DNA of 8,446 bases from Pyrodictiaceae archaeon (GTDB lineage: Archaea; Thermoproteota; Thermoprotei_A; Sulfolobales; Pyrodictiaceae). The notes below the pieces were generated by a model. That model did no database searches, had not been told where the DNA came from, and saw only the letters and a list, made by a program, of their open reading frames with translations. Positions within the stretch are counted from its first letter, which is position 1. Each line of letters opens with the position of its first letter. A program made the position numbers and the translations under genes. This document shows positions 1-5,176 of this stretch, piece after piece. The stretch spans positions 1-8,446 of the forward strand of contig JALVKZ010000238.1 in the NCBI GenBank assembly GCA_027033675.1, written 5' to 3'.

Positions 1-287
1 TGTTACTAGCGCCTGCCCCGCTTCACGAGCTTGTAGAGGATCTCGCTAATTTAAGGGAGGTGGGGTTCCTTCCGCCAGCCTTTACTCTAAGGGATATACT
101 TGAGGAGTTGGAGCTCTACGAGGCAGTGGGCCTCGTCTACGAGGACGAGGATGGCTTGCTCCGGGCCAACATAGACCTCGTAGACGACGAGGAAGTGATA
201 GTCCGGATTGAGAACCTCTTGCTTGGAATGACCAGCCTAGTAGGCTCGGCGCTACCAGTGCCTCCTAGGACTGTGGCCGTGGCCTAG
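1..287 (+). CDS. C-terminal part of an unidentified acidic protein (5' end outside window)
   Basis: The reading frame beginning at base 3 is open from the window edge to TAG at 285-287, so this is the 3' end of a gene starting upstream. A GTG at 60 is possible as a start, but the open frame before it reads as ordinary protein (LLAPAPLHELVEDLANLREV), so I treat the gene as truncated by the window. The visible ~94 residues are acidic and rich in Glu, Asp and Leu: two likely amphipathic helices (HELVEDLANL; LRDILEELELYEAVGLV), an acidic turn (YEDEDGLL), then a likely strand (EEVIVRIENLL) and a Pro/Val-rich tail. No motif is recognised and no function is offered. It converges with the UPF0200 gene, and the two 3' ends overlap by 23 bases. 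Confidence 0.6.
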   Translation, partial: LLAPAPLHELVEDLANLREVGFLPPAFTLRDILEELELYEAVGLVYEDEDGLLRANIDLVDDEEVIVRIENLLLGMTSLVGSALPVPPRTVAVA

Positions 288-843
288 ATCCTTTACCTAG
301 TATTTTCTCGCGGAGCATGTTCTTGGCCTCCTCTAGTACCTCATCCAGGGATTTCTCCTCGTTAACAATCATGTAATCGGCTAGTGCGATGACGTTCCCT
401 ATCCCGAAGCCCAGTTCCGTCATGTCCCTCGCGACGAACTCTTCCCAGGTCCTGGGGTCCCCGGGCCTATTCCTCCTCCTTATCCTCTCGAACCGTGTAC
501 GCGGCGAGGCATGAACAGCAATTATCACCACGTCGCCATAGCGCTGGAATACCTTTACCTCGTCTAGGCTCCGCACACCATCAACGAGCACGGCTTCCTC
601 GCCTTCCCGGAACTTCTGCGCCGTGCGCTCAGCGACAACAGTGAGGCCATACTCCTCCCTAAGGCTCTTGGCAACCATGTTCAGGTTAGCTGGAGTTGGC
701 TCAAGTCCGCGCCTAGCAGCCTCCTCGCGCACAACATCACCCATAACATAGACGGGTAACCCCAGTTCCCTCGCAGCTTTTGAGACCACTGATTTACCGC
801 TACCGGGCATACCAGCAACAACGATGACTAGGCGGCGCCCCAA
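265..843 (-). CDS. UPF0200 family P-loop nucleotide kinase-like protein (dephospho-CoA kinase-like fold)
   Basis: A 192-residue cytosolic protein, close to the usual length of archaeal UPF0200 proteins. Visible motifs are a Walker A loop G-M-P-G-S-G-K-S at residues 11-18, a nucleoside-monophosphate-binding-like segment VMGDVVREE at 33-41, a Walker B-like strand VLVDGVR at 85-91, an Arg-rich LID-like stretch around 115-135, and GIGNVIALADYMIVN near 146-160. The last resembles the end of dephospho-CoA kinases and adenylate-kinase relatives. The substrate is unknown: the experimentally known archaeal dephospho-CoA kinase belongs to another family (DUF359), so 'coaE' is not assigned. The start is TTG at 841-843; the only nearby in-frame ATG lies inside the P-loop. 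It lies 71 bases downstream of the UPF0201 gene on the same strand. A TATA-like box in that gap (888-895) suggests it can also be transcribed alone. The C-terminal tail is basic. Confidence 0.88.
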   Translation of the reverse strand: MGRRLVIVVAGMPGSGKSVVSKAARELGLPVYVMGDVVREEAARRGLEPTPANLNMVAKSLREEYGLTVVAERTAQKFREGEEAVLVDGVRSLDEVKVFQRYGDVVIIAVHASPRTRFERIRRRNRPGDPRTWEEFVARDMTELGFGIGNVIALADYMIVNEEKSLDEVLEEAKNMLREKILGKGSRPRPQS

Positions 844-887
844 GCTACGCCCAGGATAAGTGATAAGCCATAGCGATTACCGAGCCC

Positions 888-895
888 TTATAAAA
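888..895 (-). promoter_or_regulatory. Putative TATA box for the UPF0200 gene
   Basis: On the minus strand this reads TTTTATAA, a good crenarchaeal TATA box, about 45-50 bases before the TTG start at 843. Initiation ~25 bases downstream would leave a leader of about 20 nucleotides. No strong Shine-Dalgarno sequence is visible just before the TTG. Confidence 0.5.
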
Positions 896-914
896 CATAG
901 GTGCGCGGGAGCCC

Positions 915-1352
915 CTAGTCCTCTGGCATAGGATTCTCGTACAACGGTCGACCCATCCGGGTAGGTGGCGCGAGCCAGTCAACAACGGCCCGGGGGTCAG
1001 GGTGCTCAACCGTAAACACTATAGGCCCCATAGGAGCCTCGGCATCCATGTCTACGAGGCTAACACGGCCCACGAAGGCAGCCTGTTTATTAAGCTTAAA
1101 CACCAAGACACCGCGGTCAATGCCCCGGAGCATGTAGCCCCGGGCAGCATCAAGTATGCGCTCAACCCGGAGCTTCTCATGAAGCCGGATAAGGCCACGA
1201 AGACTATAAGCCTCCGCTACAACCAGGTAGTAGCCACCACCCATATCCTCTACACGCATAGTATCTGGCACGAATACGTTGAGAATAGCCCTCTTAACCC
1301 TCTCAACATCCTCCGTAGGCCTAGCCTCAGCCTCTACACGTATCCTCGTCAA
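915..1352 (-). CDS. UPF0201 family protein (small archaeal RNA-binding-like domain)
   Basis: A 145-residue soluble protein that I recognise as the archaeal UPF0201 family, whose fold has been likened to ribosomal protein L5-type RNA-binding domains. The N-terminus (TRIRVEAEARPTEDVERVKRAI) and the middle (LHEKLRVERILDAARGYMLRG, residues ~58-78) follow the family pattern of a first strand, a helix, and then a basic helix with the ILDAAR motif. The start is TTG at 1350-1352, supported by GGAGGG on the minus strand at 1360-1365 with a 7-base spacer. It is followed by the UPF0200 gene on the same strand. From memory, the two families are fused in Archaeoglobus fulgidus (UPF0200/UPF0201 protein AF_1395), which supports a joint role, possibly RNA-related. 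The biochemical function is unknown. Confidence 0.87.
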   Translation of the reverse strand: MTRIRVEAEARPTEDVERVKRAILNVFVPDTMRVEDMGGGYYLVVAEAYSLRGLIRLHEKLRVERILDAARGYMLRGIDRGVLVFKLNKQAAFVGRVSLVDMDAEAPMGPIVFTVEHPDPRAVVDWLAPPTRMGRPLYENPMPED

Positions 1353-1359
1353 TGCAGAG

Positions 1360-1365
1360 CCCTCC
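1360..1365 (-). promoter_or_regulatory. Shine-Dalgarno that fixes the TTG start of UPF0201
   Basis: GGAGGG on the minus strand with 7 bases to the TTG at 1352. It is the strongest ribosome-binding site in this region and supports the unusual start codon. Confidence 0.7.
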
Positions 1366-1368
1366 TTC

Positions 1369-1384
1369 CCCTATCCATATAGGG
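1369..1384. promoter_or_regulatory. 6-bp inverted repeat enclosing a possible TATA element of UPF0201
   Basis: CCCTAT-CCAT-ATAGGG is a perfect inverted repeat. Read on the minus strand it contains CCTATATGG, about 25 bases before the UPF0201 start. It could be a TATA element overlapped by an operator. Such a short repeat can arise by chance. Confidence 0.3.
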
Positions 1385-1488
1385 AGCCTAAACCCGGTTT
1401 CTTCCCCTTATCTAGGCTTCCCGGCAATGAGCCCCGCTCTAGCTTCTATCCCTCTATCCTTATCCTGTCCTGATAAGCCTACGCTGAG

Positions 1489-1502
1489 CATCCACGTGGA
1501 TG
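1489..1502. promoter_or_regulatory. 14-bp perfect palindrome, possible operator
   Basis: CATCCACGTGGATG equals its own reverse complement over all 14 bases. It lies between the divergent UPF0201 gene and the secreted-protein cluster, about 90 bases upstream of the likely TATA box of the gene at 1637. Its centre is 27 bases from that of a second palindrome at 1517-1528. A dimeric regulator binding site is a plausible reading. Confidence 0.4.
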
Positions 1503-1516
1503 GAGAACCGATATAG

Positions 1517-1528
1517 ATGTATATACAT
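1517..1528. promoter_or_regulatory. 12-bp perfect palindrome, possible operator or TATA-like element
   Basis: ATGTATATACAT is a perfect palindrome in the same intergenic region as the one at 1489-1502. Its AT core could serve as a TATA element in either direction, but it is too far (~110 bases) from the ATG at 1637 to be the main promoter of that gene unless the leader is long. Confidence 0.35.
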
Positions 1529-1547
1529 GGGTAACCCCGCAATACCC

Positions 1548-1567
1548 GGGGCGAAAACCCCTTTCGC
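1548..1567 (+). other. Two overlapping, mutually exclusive small hairpins upstream of the secreted-protein cluster
   Basis: GGGG (1548-1551) can pair with CCCC (1558-1561) across CGAAAA. Alternatively GCGAAA (1551-1556) pairs with TTTCGC (1562-1567) across ACCCC. The two share bases and cannot form together. They lie upstream of the likely TATA box at 1588-1597, so if transcribed at all they belong to a different or longer transcript. The function is unknown. Confidence 0.3.
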
Positions 1568-1587
1568 TCAAAAACAGAGAACATTCA

Positions 1588-1628
1588 GATATATTAGAGA
1601 GGAGCAAGCCATACTAGGCACGGGAGGT
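1588..1628 (+). promoter_or_regulatory. Promoter and ribosome-binding site of the secreted-protein cluster
   Basis: GATATATTA near 1589-1597 fits an archaeal TATA box. Initiation ~25 bases downstream (around 1615-1620) would give a leader of about 20 bases carrying GGGAGGT at 1622-1628, an excellent Shine-Dalgarno sequence 8 bases before the ATG at 1637. No second convincing promoter is visible before the next three genes, so this one probably drives the whole cluster. Confidence 0.6.
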
Positions 1629-1636
1629 AAGAGAGG

Positions 1637-2233
1637 ATGGACAAGAAACTACTAGCACCAATACTATTACTAGCAACAGCGCTAACACTAGGAATAGCAC
1701 TAGCTCACGTAACAACCTTCTTCCCAATAAGCCTCAGCATAAACCCCCAAAACGCTACAGTAATCTTCGAGCCAGGCAGCAATGCCAACGCCGTTGACGC
1801 GGGAGGCCCTATAAGCGTAGAGACCGGGACTAGCAATACAACGCTAAGCATCACAATACACCCAACCTTCGAGACAACATACTACCAAAACATATCAATA
1901 ATAAGGAATAAATCAAGCAACGCGGTAACCATTAATCTAACAGTAGTCCAGCCTCTTGATGCAACACAGTGGCCTACAGGTAGCAAGGCCTACCTACTCC
2001 TATTCGATAGCTCAACAACTAGTAGAGTCTATGACTTCACGGACTTCGCCACTGGCTTCGTCAACGTAACGAATGCTGTCAGAGCGCTAGATCTAACCCA
2101 GGAAGACTCGGTAACAGTAACGCTTGACGGGAACGACTTCTATCAGGTCGATCTCCTAATCTACATACCAGATACAACGAATCTAACCGTGCCGTCACAG
2201 AACGTAGTAGTAGCTCTGCAGACAACGTCCTAG
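1637..2233 (+). CDS. Small secreted beta-rich glycoprotein, candidate filament subunit (TasA/camelysin-like architecture)
   Basis: A 198-residue exported protein. Residues 1-23 form a clear signal peptide (MDKK, a long hydrophobic core, ALA before His24). The mature part begins HVTTFFPISLSI, a likely exposed beta strand, then I-N-P-Q-N-A-T-V. It has no cysteine, alternates polar and hydrophobic residues as in a beta sandwich, and carries seven N-glycosylation sequons. YYQNISIIRNKSSNAVTIN (82-100) resembles the strand-loop-strand pattern of TasA/camelysin-type subunits, but this is a visual comparison only. There is no C-terminal membrane anchor. The start is fixed by a strong SD. Leu, Ile, Thr and Ala codons at the start are nearly all A-ending (CTA, ATA, ACA, GCA), more uniform than in the neighbours and compatible with high expression. 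It is the first gene of a cluster with a second exported protein and a signal peptidase. Alternatives are an S-layer accessory protein or a cannula-type subunit. Confidence 0.7.
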   Translation: MDKKLLAPILLLATALTLGIALAHVTTFFPISLSINPQNATVIFEPGSNANAVDAGGPISVETGTSNTTLSITIHPTFETTYYQNISIIRNKSSNAVTINLTVVQPLDATQWPTGSKAYLLLFDSSTTSRVYDFTDFATGFVNVTNAVRALDLTQEDSVTVTLDGNDFYQVDLLIYIPDTTNLTVPSQNVVVALQTTS

Positions 2234-2270
2234 CCATAACCACTACGGCTTAGACAAGGGGTTGGAAGAG

Positions 2271-3490
2271 ATGAGGACCGCTATAAGGCGTTTTTTATTA
2301 CTAGTCTTCTCTTATCCCTACTCTTTGGAGTAGTAGCACACGCAGTAGTAGGATTCTATCCTATCGTTAACTATATCTCACCCACTGACCCCGCGACAGT
2401 GTTTCTAGAAGGAGCCGCTAACGCGTCTCTATCTCCTCATGGGACTAAGGCAAATATAACAATAGTGGCATCTAGGGGTAATTGGCAACTGGTATCTAAT
2501 CCTGATTTCACTGCCTGGGATACCTGGTTCTGTCTTAGCCAGTTGCCTCAGAACATAACGTGTTACTGGACTAATGTCACGGGTACTGGTGAGGGACTCA
2601 TCTATGGCAATGTCTATAATGACTCGCTCTCATCCAGTATCATTGGTACGTGGTATCATTATGGCTACTTAGTTACACCGATCTCGTCCCCGATAAATAC
2701 ATCAAGTGTCAACATTAGTATAAGGTATAGCTTCACGTACTTCTTCGACCACGATGGCACGGCATCAGCTCTCCCGTTTCTCGAAGCGATAATAATAGAT
2801 CCGAGCACTAATGATACACTGCTCCAATACAGCGCATCCATATCTAATACCAGCGGGTTTACCTGGCTCAATACGTCTCAGACGCTTAGCCAGGAAATGG
2901 CGAGCGGTAAAACTTACTACCTCCTGGTAGGCATATACATATACGTTGTCTGGCTAAACCTGTTTTGGAGCCGGACCACGTACTATAACTTGACCTTCTA
3001 CCTCTTCCTAGACAAGGTCTTCCTCAATGTTAGTAGCGAGTACTATATCTGGAGCGGTAACGCAGTCAACATAAACACTAGTAGAACAGTATATGCCACA
3101 CTCATACCCGTAGGTGACTGGAACCTATCAAGCGGCACCAACATAACAATTAGGCTCACTAACGCAGCCGGGCTTACCAACACCTCCATAGTTATCGTCA
3201 ATGGCTCGGTGGTATCAGAGAATCTTAACTGGACACGCCTTGACCCAATAGCTACTGGGTATAGTAGCGGCGCTCTACGCATAGACGTGTCCAAGACTAA
3301 TCAGACGAACTCAACACTGAGCTTCATGGTCAAGCTATGCTATGGCGGACCAGGGGCAAGCGCCTGTATCTACTACCCAGTATCAATACTCATCGATCCC
3401 CGTGGAGACGTCATCGCTAATATACAGCTCGGCGAAAAGCCTCAGTCTCTGGCTCCACATCCCCTCGTGCAGCTCCATAAGAAGGGCTAG
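2271..3490 (+). CDS. Large secreted glycoprotein requiring a -1 frameshift within its signal peptide; candidate minor filament or adhesin subunit
   Basis: The ATG at 2271 opens a frame that stops at TAG 2331-2333 after 20 codons. From 2297 the -1 frame is open to TAG 3488-3490. Joined at T TTT TTA (2291-2297) it gives ~406 residues with a normal signal peptide: MRTAIRR, hydrophobic core, VVA before His24. The mature N-terminus (HAVVGFYPI, then ISP and ATV) matches that of the gene before it. Residues ~77-252 start with NPDF..W and end with FLDKVFL, the pattern of a galactose/carbohydrate-binding jelly roll. Residues ~253-406 form another beta-rich domain. Two close Cys pairs (88/98 and 357/366) could be disulfides. 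Twenty N-glycosylation sequons mark it as extracellular. There is no C-terminal anchor. A start at GTG 2399 would lack any export signal and the shared N-terminus, so I reject it. The gene follows 37 bases after the previous stop and precedes the signal peptidase by 38. Frameshift mutation or a missing T is the alternative reading. Confidence 0.65.
2291..2297 (+). other. Slippery heptamer T TTT TTA at the frame switch
   Basis: In the zero frame of the ATG at 2271 the codons are CGT TTT TTA, so T TTT TTA fits the X XXY YYZ rule for -1 ribosomal slippage; the same heptamer is used by HIV-1 gag-pol. Slipping back one base gives TTT TTT, with next codon ATT, exactly the frame of the downstream protein. 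Polymerase slippage adding one U on the T6 run would give the same frame. Confidence 0.55.
2318..2333 (+). other. 6-bp hairpin downstream of the slippery site, containing the zero-frame stop
   Basis: CTACTC-TTTG-GAGTAG is a perfect stem with a four-base loop. Its 3' arm ends with the zero-frame TAG. The gap to the slippery heptamer is 20 bases, longer than the 5-9 usual for frameshift stimulators, and a six-pair stem would be weak at hyperthermophile temperatures. Confidence 0.35.
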
Positions 3491-3528
3491 GGGTCTAAGA
3501 CCAGGGATCGTCTCCAAGGGTTGGGGTC

Positions 3529-4530
3529 TTGAAGATAGCTACTCTGACGATAATAGGCTTCTCGATACTCCTGGCTATTAAGCTCCTTCCTGTGCCCTTT
3601 GCGGTAGTAATGGTTCCTACGAAGAGCATGTACCCGGTAATCAAGCCATTTGACCTAGTCATATGTATGGGTAAACACGTTAAGCCCGGGGATATAGTTC
3701 TCTGGTGCAGTAGCCCACTATACTGCGTTATTCACCGCCTAGTAGCCATTAAGGGCGACTACATAATTACCAAGGGCGATGCTAACCCTGTCCCGGACAA
3801 ACCGGTTCCCATCAGTTATCTCAAAGCCAAGGCGAGGCTAATTATACCAAGCTATGTATGGGTACCAGTCCTAGCAATAGCTGTCATCCTGGACCTATAC
3901 CGTGGCCGAGAGAAACTAAGCAGCACCAGTCTGGGATACATAGTGTTCGCCACGGGTCTCCTAATAGCGATACTCGTCATCCTCGCCTCTCCCAGGCTGC
4001 CGGCAAAGATGATGGAGTCCTTTCACCAGCCATTAATTCATCTAAGATCAGTGAAGACCGATGGCTGCACCGTGACTATATTGTTTAACCCCGAGGGACT
4101 AGTGATAAAGAGCGTCGAGTATATTGGGCCACCTAGCATCTTCAGGCTAGTTGGCTGGGGAAAGGACTGGATAAGAGCCAAGATAACTGATCCATATAGT
4201 ATAGCTAAGGATAATAAGCATGTAAGTCTCTGTTACCGCTTAAAGCTAACACATGACGCCACTCTAACGGGTTGCCAGGACATACGCCCAGTATATAGGC
4301 CTTTGAGCATCAGTGTATCCATGCACTACGTGGAGATAGTTAATAGGAATTGCTACTCTGTACCAGTAAAGCTGGTATTCTGGTATGGTAGGGGCAAGAG
4401 TTCATCGCTTAGCGTAGTGGCTCGCCCCAATAACACAACAGTCGTGAAGATACCGGGCTCGCCCATCTACGTGGATTACATCTACAAGCTTGGTGGCATT
4501 ACATGGAGGGTAAGGAAAAGGCCTGGATAG
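3529..4530 (+). CDS. Signal peptidase I, S/H (SipW/Sec11) type, with extra membrane spans and a C-terminal extracellular domain
   Basis: A 333-residue membrane protease that would remove signal peptides on the outer face of the membrane. TM1 is at ~4-27, followed by VPTKSMYP with the presumed catalytic Ser33. CVIHRLVAI carries His69, in place of the Lys of most bacterial enzymes. TKGDANPVPD supplies Asp84 and Asp90. Two more spans follow (~105-123 and ~135-153) with a basic loop RGREK between them. The last ~175 residues are a beta-rich domain predicted outside, with several Cys and an NNTT sequon. Simple archaeal signal peptidases are much shorter, so this tail is unusual. The start is TTG at 3529 with G-rich sequence just upstream (AAGGG 3516-3520, GGGGT 3523-3527). 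It follows two exported proteins and overlaps the next gene by 28 bases, suggesting a peptidase dedicated to the cluster, as SipW is for TasA and TapA. Confidence 0.85.
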   Translation: MKIATLTIIGFSILLAIKLLPVPFAVVMVPTKSMYPVIKPFDLVICMGKHVKPGDIVLWCSSPLYCVIHRLVAIKGDYIITKGDANPVPDKPVPISYLKAKARLIIPSYVWVPVLAIAVILDLYRGREKLSSTSLGYIVFATGLLIAILVILASPRLPAKMMESFHQPLIHLRSVKTDGCTVTILFNPEGLVIKSVEYIGPPSIFRLVGWGKDWIRAKITDPYSIAKDNKHVSLCYRLKLTHDATLTGCQDIRPVYRPLSISVSMHYVEIVNRNCYSVPVKLVFWYGRGKSSSLSVVARPNNTTVVKIPGSPIYVDYIYKLGGITWRVRKRPG

Positions 4531-5105
4531 CATCTCTAGTAAGATATGTGCTAGCAGTCCTCTTCATCACAGAGTTCGTCCTCCTCCTACTAGCTATCAT
4601 AGAGCCCGTCTATACGTTTAGGGGTGGACTTAGCGGGTACTACGCAATAGCGCGGTACCAGCTTATCTGGCTAGGTAACGCTATTCACACCCCCCTGCTC
4701 GACTCCATGACTCTCTTCTCCCTGCCCGTGCTATACTCCGCCGTAATGGATCTGATTAGTGGAGCATATCTCGTAGCAAGGCTTAATAGCTACTCCCTGG
4801 ACATCGCGAGCGGCTCCATTGCATCAACCATAGTATCGGTAATGGTTGCTAGGGCCTCGCTCCACCCCGTAATGGTTGAGATAAGAGATATAATACCAAT
4901 AAGCTCTGTAAAGACAAGTGCCGGTGTCATAAGGTTCCCCAGAACAATTACTGAGATAGGCCGGGGAATGGACCTACTAAACTATGCCTTCTACACCTCA
5001 ATTATAACCATCCTGGCGCTACTAGGGCTAACGCTACTAGTCACGCTTAGCGCTAAGAGATTTTTGCAAGTAGAGCAGGATGTTAGAGAGAAAATGGAGC
5101 AGTGA
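4503..5105 (+). CDS. Multi-pass membrane protein of unknown function, partner of the signal peptidase
   Basis: A 200-residue protein not recognised as any family. It has a confident hydrophobic span near residues 12-33 (LVRYVLAVLFITEFVLLLLA) and another near 160-188 (a long Ile/Leu/Thr stretch ending in SAKRFL), with weaker hydrophobic segments around 69-93 and 100-118, so two to four membrane passes are likely. The C-terminal tail after the last span is charged and helical (QVEQDVREKMEQ), probably cytoplasmic. The start is ATG at 4503 with GGTGG a few bases upstream. It lies 28 bases inside the 3' end of the signal peptidase gene, so translation is probably coupled. A role in processing, assembling or anchoring the exported cluster proteins is an inference from position only. 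Confidence 0.75.
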   Translation: MEGKEKAWIASLVRYVLAVLFITEFVLLLLAIIEPVYTFRGGLSGYYAIARYQLIWLGNAIHTPLLDSMTLFSLPVLYSAVMDLISGAYLVARLNSYSLDIASGSIASTIVSVMVARASLHPVMVEIRDIIPISSVKTSAGVIRFPRTITEIGRGMDLLNYAFYTSIITILALLGLTLLVTLSAKRFLQVEQDVREKMEQ

Positions 5106-5131
5106 AACCTCAATAAGGCCATAAACCCTAT

Positions 5132-5148
5132 CACTCCTTCTCCTCTCT
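5132..5148 (+). terminator. Pyrimidine-rich tract after the secreted-protein cluster, possible terminator
   Basis: CACTCCTTCTCCTCTCT follows the stop at 5105 by about 27 bases. Archaeal termination usually needs a U-rich tract; this one is mixed C/T and has no strong hairpin, so the call is weak. Confidence 0.25.
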
Positions 5149-5176
5149 ATAAGCACTAGTCCCCGGGGTGGTCTCC

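Noticed and set aside
265..843. Naming the P-loop protein as dephospho-CoA kinase (coaE)
   Set aside because: Only fold-level resemblance; the experimentally known archaeal enzyme is of a different family (DUF359).
1002..1382. Plus-strand ORF of 126 residues antisense to UPF0201
   Set aside because: Shadow of the well-supported UPF0201 gene; no SD and protein-unlike composition.
1443..1472. Repeated CTATCC/TTATCC pyrimidine motifs as a direct-repeat array
   Set aside because: Units differ in sequence and spacing; it looks like a low-complexity pyrimidine tract, not a CRISPR or iteron array.
1385..1636. tRNA, C/D box sRNA or other RNA gene in the divergent intergenic region
   Set aside because: No cloverleaf and no properly ordered C and D boxes were found on either strand.
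2399..3490. Second exported protein starting at GTG 2399 in a single frame
   Set aside because: It would lack an export signal although it carries many N-glycosylation sequons, and the open frame just upstream encodes a perfect signal-peptide end and the N-terminal motif shared with the previous gene.
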